Position numbers and translations under genes: made by a program | Notes under the pieces: model-generated | Database searches by the model: none | What the model saw: only the letters and a program-made list of their open reading frames with translations | Told to the model about the DNA's origin: nothing | From: Chelonoidis abingdonii | Taxonomy: Eukaryota > Chordata > Testudines > Testudinidae | Assembly (NCBI RefSeq): GCF_003597395.2 | Contig: NC_133778.1 | Span: 18,452,979 to 18,516,978 of the forward strand | Length of the DNA: 64,000 bases | Direction of reading: 5' to 3' | In this document: positions 1 to 14,370 of the stretch, piece after piece | How the letters are laid out: the number at the start of each line of letters is the position of its first letter | Numbering within the stretch: the first letter of the stretch is position 1

Positions 1-3000
1 AGAAAAAAAAACCCACAGGACATCATCTTGTATGACAAGTTTGATTTTCAGCACAAAGGCAGTTTTTCTAGCCAACTTATAAACACTTATGATAGGCAGG
101 AAAGGAGTGGGAAAAAAAAGCCTTAACAGTACATCAGCATTAATGGGAGTGATGAAGTGCATCAGTAACCATTATTGCTATTCCATAAACTATGTTGCAC
201 AGAAAAATGTTTAAGTTTTAGCTATAACTTTGCAAACTGACAGTTATCAGACTAATCAAAATTAAGACTTTATGAAAAATTGAGGACAGAAAACCTTTGA
301 TATTAATGGCTAAATGTTGTCTCCTGCCTCCATCTCTTCCCCCCAAAAAATTATGCATTGGAATGATGTCTCAGAGCAATTAGAAAGAATACCAGTAGTT
401 ATAGTAGCTTCTTATCAAAGAGATAACTAAATTAAAATTATACTAGGATATGGAAGCAATTTTAAAATTGTACCAAAAATATACTGTTAGCCCTAGATCA
501 AAAAGCAGCTTTGTTCCCATGAAATCATCTAAAGGAATTCCCACACAAAACATGTTAACTGTATTGTTTAAATACCAAAGCCAGTGTTTTTACATAGCCA
601 AGAAAGATTTACTGTCTTAAACTATGATGCTAATCTAAATACAAAGCATTGAAGAAGTTCCAGCTATTGTGCTTATCAAATGGGGTCATCTTTACCAGCA
701 CTCAAGCAAAAAAATGGAAGAATAAAACCATTGTCACAGAAAAAGCTAATGTCAATGTGATACATCTTCCAAAAGGTTGAAGTGAGGCACAAATTAGCCA
801 ATAGTACATATATGTTTAAAAGACTCAAAAAAGCAGCCATAGAAGTTTATATTCCCCACTATTACTGGAAATAGCAATATCATTGTCAAGTTACTCCCGT
901 ATGAACTCCTGTTTAATACTCAGGTTAGTGGAGTAATTTGGTTCCTTCCCCCTCCACCGCCACCCCTTTACTTATCTGGAAGAAGACTTCTCATCCTATA
1001 CTTGTCAAGCAGCCACTCATAATAATGTGGGAAATCTAATATACCAAATTAGACTCCAGTTTATTAGTGTGCTATCACAATGAGCAAACTTGAATGCTGA
1101 ACAGCTTAATTATGATTTTCACATACAAAAATATATATCAAAGCCCCAAAGACAAGTTAGAAACTTGATAATGAACTGCAGTTAATAAGAGGACAAGAGA
1201 ATGTTAATATAGATATGGGGATGAGAAATTTAAAAAAAAAAAATCTGAGTAAGTGTTTCAAACCAGAGCTTGGGAATACGTAAGTTATTCCTGATGTAGA
1301 AAGCACATTGTGGATAAATACAAATGGCATTAAAATATAAAAAGAATTAACAATTTTAGGGCATATAATCTACCTGGTCATGGAAGAGCTCACAAAAGCT
1401 AAAACCTACTTCTGGAAGAGGAAACAAGCAGTACAAATTCATTAATATTCTGCCTCTATTAATATTACCTGCCTTCTACTTTGCTCATAAATTAAAACAC
1501 AACACTTGAACAAACAGAAGAGTGGGCACAATATTGTTCATTTTCTACATTTTGACATCTTCCACAATATCTGTGGAAACATGGACTGTTTTTGCAAGTC
1601 AGATACTGAGTTTTGGTTCAAAATAATTTTTTTAAAGTTTCTGTTTTTAAAGAAACTGCAAAAGAACATTTAGTACTCCTTCTGCTGACTGCTTAGCAGC
1701 AGCTAGATACTGTTCCAAAAGCTGTGATTGTCATGCTATGGGTAAGGCATGAAAACAGAAAGGTTTATCAAGTTACAACAGAGAGAAATATTTTAGAAGC
1801 AAAAAATTTAAGGTGACGTAGTCAGTCAGCCTATAACAGTAACCCACTAAATACCTTTCAGCACAGTGCTGCCGATACACAAATAAGTCAATAAACACTA
1901 TTCCCTATCCAATCAGAGATGTGTGACTATTGGATTGTCTTCATCACTATGTCACCGATATCCAGTTTAGCAGTCAAGGAGTTTATCACTACCTCTTGGA
2001 ACAAATTAGTATTTTTGGTATAGTTTCTAATCAGTGGGTACCTACATCACAAAACCATAACTGACACTGTAGTAGTCTAGTTGGCTTTCCAAGGGGGGAA
2101 GCCAAGCATTCAGTTGGCATAGCAGTTTAGTCACCCTCTGAAGTGGTTCCACCAAGTGAACTATCTAATGGTTAAAAACAGATCCAAGATTTCAGAAGGG
2201 GATTATGGACAGAGACCATCTTTGTTTTGATGATAGAAATATTTTATGTTCTATCTTGGAGGACTGATATGCATTCAAACAGAATATGATCATACACCTC
2301 TACCCCAACAGAACACTGTCCTCGAGAGCCAAAAAAATCTTACCGTGTTATATCTAACTTGCTTTGATCTGCCAGAATGCACAGCCCCGCCCCGCCCGGA
2401 GCACTGCTTTACTGAGTTATATTCGAATGTATGTTGTATCGGGGTAGAGGTGTATCTACATATAAGACTCTTCCCTATTGTATACTTTGTCTGTTCTTTT
2501 ATGAAAAGTGAGAAAGTTTACAGGAATGCTGTAAATTTTGTTTCAAAGGAGATAAAGTAAATGTCACTTTATCTAGAAGAAGGGATGTTGTATATCTCAT
2601 TCTTCAGGCTCACTGCTGCTCCTTTCTACTAAAGATTCATGAGAACAAAAACTCATCATCATTTTTTAAGTTAATAAAATAACTTTGTCAGACTTGCAAT
2701 GGTAAGACAAAAACAATATATAGTTAAAGTTTCAATGTCCAGACTTAATTAAGGGATTACCTTCACTGCAAGATTAACTCGTTATAATTCTAGCATTGCC
2801 CCCTAACTTCAGTTCCTTCCTTCCACATGCAAAAACCTCTAATTCAAGTCCACTGGGTTTTTAACTCAAGTAGGCTGGCACCAAAGCGGGAACTGGCTAA
2901 AACTCAAGTAAGCATAGCGCAACAGCTGCTAACACAAACACTCTGCAGTCCAGACACAGGCTAATAGCACTCAAGCATTTGGAATTCTTGGATACCTTCC

Positions 3001-3663
3001 TAGAATTCCCACTGTGCCCTGAAACGAGAGACAAATTCTGGGAAAGAATTCAAAAAGTGACTTGGGTTACTGTTAGAGCTGGGCAAATAACAGATTTTCC
3101 ATTTGCTGGCAATTTGGGGGGGGGGGGGAATAATCTAGGGTCAAACTAAACATTTTATTTAGATTTTGACGATTTTAAGTGTTAGAGTAATTTTATCCAA
3201 AACATGAGAACCCTGAAGCAAAAATTCACTTTGCAACAGAATTAAAAACATATTTTTTAAAAAAAAAAAGTGTTTAGATTTTTTTTTGGGTGCTGTTTTG
3301 TTTTTTTGTTTTTTTTTTTTAAAAAAAGACAAAACTAAAACTTCTGCAAATTTGACACAAATTTGCAAAATGTTTCAGAGGCAGATATATGCTTTGGCAT
3401 GAAAAAAAAAAGTCCAAAAGAATTTCACTCACTTTTACTTCCCATGATATTTACCCTTAGAAGTCTTAGCACTGCACACAAGCAAACATAGCACCAGCAC
3501 GCACATAGCAACTCAAGCGTTATTTTGCAGTGTAGCCTCTCACTGAAGCCTGACTAACTCAAGAGAGGTAACAAGTTAGCTATGCAATGAAGACATATCC
3601 TAAGAGAGTAGTTAAATAAGAGATGGTATGGAGGCAGTCAGAAAGATTACGTGGACCTATTTG

Positions 3664-3775
3664 CAGAGCTTTGGAGCTGTGCTCCAGCTCCGCTTCAGCT
3701 CCAGGCAAAAATCTGTAGCTCCACTGCTCCGGAGCTGCTCCGCGCTCCAGCTCCAGGCTCCACTCCAAAGCCCTG
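3664..3775. mobile_element. Short hAT MITE in PARD3B intron 1
   Basis: The ends CAGAGCTTTGGAGC and, reversed, CAGGGCTTTGGAGT are flanked by CCTATTTG (3656-3663) and CCTATTAG (3776-3783), an 8-bp duplication with one mismatch. The interior is GGAGCT/AGCTCC-rich and itself partly palindromic. Confidence 0.85.
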
Positions 3776-5367
3776 CCTATTAGTTCTACTGAGTATAACT
3801 AGACACTGTTCCAAAAAAACTGTGACTGTCATGTCATGGGGCAGGCATGAGAACAGAGAGGTTTATGAAGTTACACACTACAAAACAAAAACAAGAACAA
3901 AGGCAGATATTGACTTGTACTGAAGATTTGTTTACCTGACAGGTAAATATTGACTGAGATGAAACAAAAGTAGACATTGCCCTCTCAGAACAATAAATCT
4001 TGATTCTCAAGAAAACAATTCTTATAAATCTCACCCCTACACCACCACCCCCATCTCACACACATGTTGTTTTGTTATTTTTCAAAAATATCTGGAATTC
4101 TCTTCTTTCTGAACATAATTCCTAAGTATAACAGCCTTTTTTAAACTGATATTTTCATGGGGAGAATTTATGTTTTATGGGGAATTTAAATGTCCAGAAA
4201 AGTTCTTTTTAATCTCTGATGAGTCAATCGGGATGTAGAACAAGAGGTTTGACCATTTAAAATTGCACCTATTGATTGGGAATTCTGTCCCAATAGCGGA
4301 CCTCCATGTACAACAGTGAAAAATTGTCTTATTGCATGACTTTTCAGCTGATAAATAAAATAATTCTGACTTATTAACAGTAGTTATTAATGAGCCTTTA
4401 TGGTCAAATCTTGCCATGAGTCTGCCATGTGATCAGTCCAAGTTTGTTAATAAAATGCAGCAAGCTATAGCAAGTAAAGTGCCTCCAAGACTTTCAGTTA
4501 TTTATTTGCAAAATCACTTTGAAGTGGAATAGCTATCAATTTACTGTACATTTTTGTCCCATTACAAATATTATAAAACCATAGTTTAACAAGGAGCTGA
4601 ATTCTTGAGACCATTATGAATTTGACTAATATTATAAAAAGAATAGTAAAAGTACTTAACATACATAAAATGAATACTACCCCCACACCCTCAGCTTTGT
4701 CAAAGGCTGGAATTCCATCAAATGAATATGGCAAGCTAAGAAACAAACGCAAAGTTCAAGGTGTCTGTTTATATATCAGTAGAACCCCCAAGATGCGATT
4801 AAAACCTTACGTACACATTACGAGTATTGTAACTATAGCACCACTTTTTTTTTTAAATAAAGTAAAAGTCTTCTCTAAATCTGTTTTATCCAACTCTCTT
4901 CCTTCCCAAACCTCTCATTCTGAAACTTTACTACATTCCCGTCTTGTGTCTACTTTCCAGCTCCCCTATCCCATCACTACATACTTCCGGCCCTTTTCTT
5001 ATCCCTGTTTTCCAACCAGACGTTATACATTTAAGCTATTTACACTTATAATCATATGAGAAACAGGTTTTAGAGTGTTATCACTATTGTTCTGTACTTC
5101 AGTCCAAATAAAGTGATCTAGAGACATTCTAAATACATATTATTTTTTAAACTTAAGTCAGTAAATGTCTTTAATAACAAGCCTATTAGAAAGTCATACG
5201 TATTATATGCCCATACTTTACAGCAGATTTCAGATAGTAAGTAATGCTACAGGGTCCCAAGTCTGTATTCAGTTTTTACTAATATTAACATCTGTAAGTG
5301 TATTAATTATACTTTTAAAATTGGGAACAAAGTGCTAACAGGCCTAATCCATCCATGTTAGACAATG

Positions 5368-5389
5368 AAAAAAAAAAAAAAAAAAAAAA
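5368..5389. repeat. Poly-A tract
   Basis: A run of 22 A residues. No retroposon body or target duplication was recognised upstream of it. Confidence 0.9.
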
Positions 5390-6141
5390 CAGAGGCCCAC
5401 TAGAATGGTTAGTGAATTCTATATACTGTATAATTAAACACCCAAAATACAACAGTAATAATTCTTTGGAATTCTTCTAATAGAAGAACTTCCAATGATA
5501 CTTAGCTAAAATAAATAAACTGAAGTTACCTAATATTTTGCATTAAGGTCTAAGATAGCCAATAAGATTTGCCAGAAGCCAGCTATTCAAAGAAGTGCAC
5601 AGAAATTTAACCTGTGCAACTCACAGTGAACTAGAAAAGGCACACACCCAAATCTCAGCCACTGAATTAGAGATTTAAATCCAAATCTGCTCAGTACTGT
5701 TTGAGCCTCTTATGTTCTTGTCTTCTGATTTTTCCTATTAAGTGCATTTACTGTAGTTTCAAATTACCAACATTGAAGCTGACCAGTTAAAATAAACTGG
5801 GCTTGTGCCCTTTTTTGGTTTCCTTATGATAAATAAAGAGCCTGAAAAGTTTGAGAAGGGATGAGAAGTGTGAGAACGGATTTTGCTTTGTTTTAATCTT
5901 AGAAAGATCAAGAATGCAACATCTGGTTTCCCCCAATATTGGCTGAAGAACCTACTGGATGTTTCAGAGGTATATAGGGTCAGTTCTCACACCTTAACTT
6001 AAGGGGGCAGAGGTGTTGATTCTTTAACAAAAAAAACAAAAAAAAATCCTTTTTCTTGAAATATTATTTAACTATACATACACTGTTATAGCCATCTTGG
6101 CCCCAGGATACCAGAGAGATATAGAGTTCTGCGTAAGCTGG

Positions 6142-6213
6142 AAAGCTTGTCTCTCTCACCAACAGAAGTTGGTTCAATAAAAGATATCACCTCATCCACC
6201 CTATCTCACTTGA
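6142..6213. mobile_element. Penelope-like terminal fragment in intron 1
   Basis: AGCTTGTCTCTCTCACCAAC, then AGAAGTTGGTTCAATAAAAG and ATCACCTCATCCACC match one arm of the element end at 11531-11670. Confidence 0.55.
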
Positions 6214-6230
6214 TTAACTAGGTAGGTATT

Positions 6231-6262
6231 AACAAAACAAAACAAAACAAAACAAAAAAAAG
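6231..6262. repeat. AAAAC microsatellite
   Basis: About five repeats of AAAAC followed by an A run, within PARD3B intron 1. Confidence 0.9.
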
Positions 6263-7784
6263 TTTGAAGGTCTGATTAAAAATTTCAGTCTCAATTGTTC
6301 ACCCTTCATTCTGAACACTTGTTAATAATTTCATTAATTCTCCAGCCACCATAGGAAGAATTCTAGACTAGCCAGGATCTGCAGGTCTAGAGTAATTTTT
6401 TTCCTGCTTGTTTCTTTTGGTCCTCCTTCACATACCGCAGAGAGAGCACAAGCCAAATTTTTCAGGTCACCTTGAAACTGTTCTCATTACTTGTTCAGAT
6501 GGCTCACCACTTTAGTCCAAAACTTCACGACCACAAGAAGAGAGCTGAATTCAATATTTTTTTAAAAGAAGTTTACCTAGGTCAAAAGTCCTTTTGCTTC
6601 TTACGCATGAACTTTGTATTAATGCTGAGGATTTGTATTTGGACAGTTTGAGCCATCCTGATGGCCCAAAGCCTAAATGATATTTGCTAATTTCCATAAC
6701 ATTATTATGACAATATTTAATCCTCAGTAGTGATTATCTATATACACATGGTGTACCAGTATGGATAGAAAAGAATATATGGTAGTCCTGTTTTATACAG
6801 TATCTCACATAAGCAAATCACTACAGGTGCTTGTGTAGGCAAACACGGAAATCACTGTAACTACTACAGTTAATACAGATTTGTACAATAATAAATTTAG
6901 CACTTCAGTAGATGTTTTCATACACTAATATTCAAAACATTTATGAAGGGATGGTAAATATTATAATCCCAGTTTTACACACGAGAAAAACAAAGGCAGA
7001 AAAGTCAGATGATTTGCCCAAAGTCACAGAATGAGTCAGCAACACAGAAGTAATGAAGTCTTATGGGTTTCCGATTGCCCTTTTGCACTCAGATCTCCCT
7101 CACTCTCTGAAGACCCAACCCTACAAGCCCTTACTCATGGGCGCAGTCTCAATGAAGTCACACACTATTCATCTGAACAAGTGTTTGCAAAATCAAGTCT
7201 TTGAACAGAAACTATTGATCAGTACTATACTGAAGTTATTCACTGGCCAGTCCTACTATTTTTAATCTCAACCAGACCCAGGCAAAAGAAGCCTTGATCA
7301 ACATTCATCTGAAGAGTGGCACCTCTATTCATGCAATACCCATACGATCATAATGTCCAAGCTGAAGTCCTACCATACTATGTAGACTTTATTGTAGATA
7401 AATAAGTTACCTTTATAGCACAACATCTGTGGCACAACATACAATCTAAAATACAAGAAAGTTTACACATTTAGACTAATGGAACACATTTTTAGCTTGT
7501 CTATTATCAACTGTTCATGCAACTATTTGGCAGTGCTGTTCAGAACACTAGTCCACCAAGCTCTGACTTCTAGTCCTTATTTATTCCAGTAACTACTGAA
7601 ACCCAACTTCTGTTTCAAAACTGAGTAGTTCTGTTCTTCAGGGTCTCTGCTGCAGCTCATTCTGGACCTGCTGATTCAGGATCTCACTCATATCCATCTA
7701 CTATTTCAACTGTAAAGTCACCAATTGCAAAATACACACCTTTAAAAAAAACAACACTATACACTTAGGCTAACTAATAATCTA

Positions 7785-8731
<947 letters not shown>

Positions 8732-8735
<4 letters not shown>

Positions 8736-10632
8736 CACACAGTACACCTCGCACAGCTACACCTCACACCGCTACGCCCCGCACCCCACACAGATCCCAC
8801 ACAGCTACACCTCACAACCTGCACAGCTACAGCCCGCACAGCTACACCGCAAACAGCTACACCCTGCACCCCTCACAGATCCCACACAGCTATACCCCTA
8901 ACCCTGCACAGCTACACCTCACACCCCACACAGCTACACCCCACACAGCTNCACCCTGCAGCACAGATCCCACACAGCTACACCTCACACCCCNCACAGN
9001 TACANCCCGCACAGCTACACCGCAAACAGCTACACCCTGCACCCCTCACAGATTCCACACAGCTACGCCTCACACCCCGCACAGCTACAGCCCGCACAGC
9101 TACACCGCAAACAGCTACACCCTGCACCCCTCACAGATTCCACACAGCTATACCCCTCACCCTGCACAGCTACACCTCACACCCCACACAGCTACACCCC
9201 GCACCCCACACAGATCCCACACAGTACACCTCACACCCCGCACAGCTACACCCCACACAGATCACACACAGTACACCTCACACCCTGCACAGCTACACTC
9301 GGCAGCACAGATCACACACAGTACACCTCACACCCTGCACAGCTACACTCTGCAGCACAGATCACACACAGTACACCTCACACCCTGCACAGCTACACTC
9401 TGCAGCACAGATCACACACAGCTACACCTCACATACCTACACCCGGCAGCACAGATGATACACAGCTACACCTCACCGCCCGCACATCTACACCCCACAC
9501 AGTTCATCTCACACCCCACACAGCTACACCCCGCAGCACAGATCATACACAGCTATACATAACATCCTGCAAAGGTACACCCCACAGCACAGATCACACA
9601 CACCTACACCTTACACCTTGCACAACTACACCCCCACACAGATCACACACAGTACATCTCACACCCTGCACAGCTACACCCCACAGCACAGATCACACAC
9701 AGCTACACCCCGCACAGCTACACTGTGCAGCACAGATCATACACAGCTACACCTCACACCCCACACAGCTACACCCTGCAGCACAGATCCCACACAGCTA
9801 CACCTCACACCCTGCACAGAGCCCACACAGCTACACCCCACCCCCGCACATCTACACCCCACACAGATCACACATAGTACACCTCACACCCTGCACAGCT
9901 ACACTCCGCAGCACAGATCACACACAGCTACACCTCACATACCTACACCCCGCAGCACAGATCATACACAGCTACTCCTCACACCCTGCACAGATCCCGC
10001 ACAGCTACACTTCACACCCCGCACAGCTACACCCCACACAGATCACACCGTTATCTCACACCCCACACAGCTACACCCCGCAGCACAGATCATACACAGC
10101 TATACATAACATCCCGCAAAGGTACACCCCACAGCACAGATCACACACAGCTACACCTTACACCTTGCACAACTACACCCCACACAGATCACACACAGTA
10201 CACCTCACACTCTGCACAGCTACACCCCACAGCACAGATCACACACAGCTACACCCTGCACAGCTACACCGTGCAGCACAGATCATACACAGCAACACCT
10301 CACACCCCACAGCTACACCCCGCACAGCTACACCCTGCAGCACAGATCACACACAGCTACGCCTCACACCCTGCACAGCTACACCCCACAGCACAGATCA
10401 CACACACATTTACACCTCACACCCCACAGCTATGCCTCTCACCCCACACCGATCACACACAGCTACATCTCTCAGCTGTACCACACTGCACAGATCACAC
10501 GCAGCTAGACCCTACCACACAGATCACACACAGCTACACCCCACATTCCGCAGTTACATCCCACACAGCTTCACCCCACCTCACAGATCACACACAGCTA
10601 CACATCAAACCTGCACAGCTACATCTCACACC
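8732..10632. repeat. AC-rich minisatellite array next to the PARD3B CpG island
   Basis: About 1.9 kb of imperfect tandem repeats is built from modules such as CACAGCTACACC, TCACACCCTG and GCAGCACAGATCACACA. The plus strand is almost devoid of G outside CAGC, CAGAT and CTGC modules, so the two strands differ strongly in composition. Variant modules alternate in several orders, indicating repeated duplication and shuffling. Four ambiguous bases (8951, 8994, 9000, 9005) fall inside it, which suggests assembly or polymorphism problems. The array begins where the CpG island ends, about 0.7 kb upstream of the PARD3B start. The Thr/His-rich open frames through it have no independent support as genes. 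Confidence 0.95.
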
Positions 10633-10870
10633 AACAAACAGCTGTTCATACCAGCATGTTGGCAAAACTTTTATCTTTCTTAGGTGGAGGGGGGTTAACA
10701 TCTCTGAAAGACAAAAGTTTTGTCGTTCAGTTGCCAGTGTAGACATAGCCTAAGTCAAGATAGTGGGTGACTTACATCAGTGGGAGCACCATTGCAGGGT
10801 AGAAACTGACAGAGTTAGGTTGACTTAGGCAGCTTATGTAGACCTGACTCGGTAGTGTAAACCAGGCATT
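10633..10870. mobile_element. Two adjacent Harbinger-type MITE ends
   Basis: The array is followed by GGCAAAACTTTTATC...GACAAAAGTTTTGTCG, an inverted pair, and the terminal motif CCAGTGTAGACATAGCC followed by TAA (10751-10753). A second terminal-like sequence (GTGTAAACCAGGCA) closes near 10868. These resemble the TIR consensus (GG-CTTGTCTACACTGG) of Harbinger miniature elements elsewhere in the window. Left ends are not clear. Confidence 0.55.
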
Positions 10871-11530
10871 GTAGTTTTAATGGTTATAAAATTTAACTTT
10901 TTGAATCTCAGTGTCTACTGTCATTAAATAATGATCCAAGCCCCGTGATTTTCCATAACTATGAAAATGTAGCTCTATAAAAGAATTAAAATGTTTAAAA
11001 CCTATTGTGTTATGTATCTGTGAAAATGTAAAATAATAAATGCTTAAAAATATACAGATATTCTCCACTGACATTATTTTTTGCAAAAATGAAGTCTGCC
11101 AGTCTAACTACACAGCATACACCAGAAACATCATACTACTTACAGCACACCAGGACACACCACATAGCTTAGCAAACCATAACAAAGATACCAGAAAACA
11201 CAGCACATAAAACATTGTACATACCACAGCACCAAAATATGCATCATACCCATTAAACACACACAAATACAACACAAGGGAGCTATAAGCACAGCTATGC
11301 AAAATTAAACCCCTAATCAACTCAAATTACAACTCAAAATGCAGTCCATGTTCTCAGATTGCTCAAAATTTGTTTAATCTATCCTGAACCAAATTACAGT
11401 ATCAAGTGGAAATCACAATGAAACGCGGCCAAAACTATTTGATTTTGAGATTCAAAGAAACTCAAAAGTGAATCTTGGGGATGAGGTGATGGTGGGTAAA
11501 GCTGCATGAAGTCAGGCAACAGACACAAAA
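10871..11530. other. Non-coding stretch with a cryptic CA-rich segment
   Basis: AT-rich sequence without a recognisable gene. The plus strand of 11105-11330 is markedly rich in A and C (repeated ACAC, CATA and CACA words) without a clear period, so it may be a degraded simple repeat. Confidence 0.5.
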
Positions 11531-11670
11531 GACAGACAAAGTGGGTAAGGTAATAACTTTTATTGGACCAACTTTTGTCTCTTTTCACCAACAGAAGTTG
11601 GTCCAATAAAATATATTACCTCACCCACCTTATCTCGCTAATATCCTGGGACCAACACGACTACAACACT
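11531..11670. mobile_element. Penelope-like element terminal fragment
   Basis: The motif TTTTATTGGACCAAC (about 11558-11573) is followed by its inverted copy GTTGGTCCAATAAAA (about 11597-11611), within larger arms GTGGGTAAGGTAATA / ATTACCTCACCCAC, then ATATCCTGGGACCAACACG. Related pieces occur at 6142-6213 and 52788-52860. I assign these to Penelope-like termini from family knowledge of reptile repeats. The hairpin itself is directly visible. Confidence 0.55.
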
Positions 11671-12498
11671 GCATATAACAAACAAAAGAGTCACACAAAT
11701 TCCTTGTGAACTGAAACTACGGGGTTTTGCAAAACTCTCTTTATTAAATCTGGAAGTGTCTGCCACAAGACAGTGGCATTTTAGAACTTGAAAACAAAGA
11801 CAAATCATTTAAAACCACCACTGAAAAAATAGTAGTACTGATGTTGCAAGCTTTGTAAATGTGTGAGCATGAACAATCAGGCCCAATATTTACAGGAATG
11901 ATAATTGTTATAAGAATGATCAAAGTCCTCTCATTGGGGAAATTGATTACCTGGAAAAAGTTATTCATCCAAGCTGCACCTAAGGATTCCAAACCATCCA
12001 GCATCTATGGATCAGATACACATTTGACACCCAGAGCTTAAAAATCTGTAGAAGGGGACTGGGTGGTAATTACGGCACAGGGAGTCAGTGTTAACCTTTT
12101 GCCGTTTGTTTAAGTTGAACTAGACGAAGTTTTAATTTAAGGTATCTATACGGGCAGAGTTACATCGCTGGCAGTTATAGCACTGCTCAGAGAGTGCTGA
12201 AGGGAAACAGCTGTTGTGCGTTCACACTGTTAGCTGCCTGCGCAATAGTGTGTTCACACTTGCAGCACTTGCAGCAGTATTTGGAGCAGTGCACTCTGGG
12301 CAGCTATCCCACAGAGCGTCTCTTCCTCTTCTGCTGCTACGAGTTGCGGGAAACTGGAGGGGGTCCCAGGGTATCCTGCGTCCCAATGCCGCATGATGCA
12401 TTGCTTCATATCCCAGCAATCCCTGTGCTTCTGTCCGCATATGATGCTATCTTTCAACGGTTTGTGTACTGCACATTCTGCCTCTTCAGTCTGCAGGA

Positions 12499-14088
12499 AT
12501 GGATCCTGCAATGTTGACCAACATGCTGCTCGCTCTCACTAACATGTCACAAGTGGCAGTAGAGTTATTCCTTAAACTACAAATGCAAGAGCTGTTCGAC
12601 ATTAATCTCGCCAGGCGTAGTAGTAGCTACGACACGAGATTGCTTGTGGCATTCACGGAGGTGCTGACCACAGTAGAACACTGCTTTTGGACTTGGGAAA
12701 CAAGTACTGAGTGGTGGGATTACATCATCATGCACGTCTTCAATAATGAGCAGTGGCTGCCGAACTTTCAGATGAGGAAAGCCACGTTCCTGAGACTGTG
12801 TCATTAACTTGCCCCAGCCTTGCAGTGCAAGGACACGAGAATGAGAGCTGCCGTGTCATTGGAGAAGCGTGTGGCGATTGCACTGTGGAAGCTGGCTACT
12901 CCAGGCTGCTAATGATCGATCGCTAACCAGTTTGGAGTGGGAAAGTAAACCGTTGGACTCATGTTGATGGAAGTGTGGAGGGCCATCCTGCTCCGAAAGA
13001 CCATGACTCTGATCAACATGTGTGACATTGTGGATGGCTTTGCACAAATGGGCTTCCCTAACTACGGAGGGGTTATAGATGGTACACATATTCCAATTCT
13101 GGCACCAGACCACCTAGCCACCTAATACATTAATTGGAAGGTATTTCTCTATGGTTCTCCAGGCGCTTGTGGATCACCCTGGGTGTTTCACAGACATTAA
13201 CACAGGCTGGTCCAGAAAGGTGCATGACGCATGCATCTTTCAGAACACTGGCCTGTTCAGGAAGCTGCTAGCAGAGACTTTATTCCTGGAACAGAAGAGC
13301 ACCGTAGGGGAAGTCAAAATGCCCATTGTGATACTGGGAGACCCTGCCTACCCGTTAATACCGTAGCTTATGAAGCCATACAGGAGGCACCTTGACAGCA
13401 GCAAGGAGCAGTCCAACAACAGGCTGAGCAAGTGCAGAATGACTGTTGAATGTGCTTTTGGCCATTTAAAGGCCTGCTGGTGCTGTCTATATGGGAGGCT
13501 GGACCTGGCTGATGGCAATAGTCCTGTGCTTATAGCCGTGTGCTGTATCCTCCATAATATTTGTGAAGAGAAGGGTGAAAGCTTCACTTAGGGCTGGACC
13601 ACTGAGGCTCAGTGCCTGGAAGGTGAATTTGAACAGCCAGAGACCAGGGCTATTAGAGGAGCGCAGCACAGGGCACAGGCGCCAACTTTCCTTGGCGCCG
13701 GTGGGTGCTCGCGGCCCCCCCGGCTCCGCCCTGACTCCACCCCGACTCCACCCCCTATTGGACCCTTCCCCAAATCTCTGTCCCGGCCCCACCTCTTCCA
13801 TAAGTGTGCCACGTTCCTCCTCCTCCCCCTCCCTCCCACCGCTTGCCATGCAAAACAGCTGTTTTGTGGTGCAAGCGCTGGGAGGGCAGGGGAGAAACAG
13901 GATGCAGCAGTGCACTCAGGGGAGGAGGTGGAGCAGACGTGAAGGTGAGCTGGGACAAGGAGCTGTTGGTGGGTGCAGAGCACCCACCAATTTTTCCCCG
14001 TGGGTGCTCCAGCCCCAGAGCACCCACGGAGTTGGCGCCTATGGCACAGGGCCAGAAGGATCAGGGATGCTTTGAGGCAGCAATTTAA
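12499..14088 (+). pseudogene. PIF/Harbinger DDE transposase, degraded (HARBI1-like)
   Basis: This is a relic of the catalytic protein of the Harbinger transposon (DDE superfamily endonuclease 4). It reads from the ATG at 12499 in one frame to about 13140, with stops at 12805, 12910, 12913, 12946 and 13123. A short deletion near 13141 then shifts it into the frame of 13151-13591, which has one amber codon at 13367. All three catalytic positions survive: Asp in GVIDGTHIPI (codon 13078-13080), Asp in ILGDPAYPL (13340-13342) and Glu in TVECAFG (13448-13450). The family signature CCILHNICEEKGE follows. Upstream, the stretch MRAAVSLEKRVAIALWKLAT matches the helix-turn-helix region of these transposases. 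A hAT element interrupts the C-terminal tail, which resumes after it as QKDQGCFEAAI. Family role: cuts and rejoins DNA at the TIRs, helped by the Myb-like partner. Confidence 0.9.
13674..14043. mobile_element. Nested hAT miniature element
   Basis: The termini are CACAGGCGCCAACT and, reversed, CATAGGCGCCAACT. A perfect 8-bp duplication GCACAGGG (13666-13673 and 14044-14051) flanks the 370-bp insert, as is usual for hAT transposition. A subterminal inverted repeat (GGTGGGTGCTC and GAGCACCCACGG) is also present. It inserted into the tail of the Harbinger transposase, so it is younger than that element. It encodes nothing recognisable. Confidence 0.92.
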
Positions 14089-14370
14089 AGCTGAAATCCA
14101 CTAATATTTGTTGCAATACTCTGGATTGCAGTGCTTGTAATGCTAGGAGGTGATTGTGATTGGTGCAGACAATGCACTATAAAGAATATTAAGAAAATTG
14201 CCTGTTGCTTTACAGGGCTCTGTTTGCTTTCAATTACTGGAATAAAGATTGCTTTCAACCCAAAACAATTCTTTTATTAAAAAACAACAACTGGAGGAGA
14301 GAGAAAAACAAAAAAAACACATCAGCACTGAGGGGGATGGGGGATGGTAGGAGGTGGGGTGCCAGGACAG

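Noticed and set aside
3115..3130. G run and nearby T/A runs as functional elements
   Set aside because: Homopolymers in AT-rich intronic DNA are common and nothing else supports a role.
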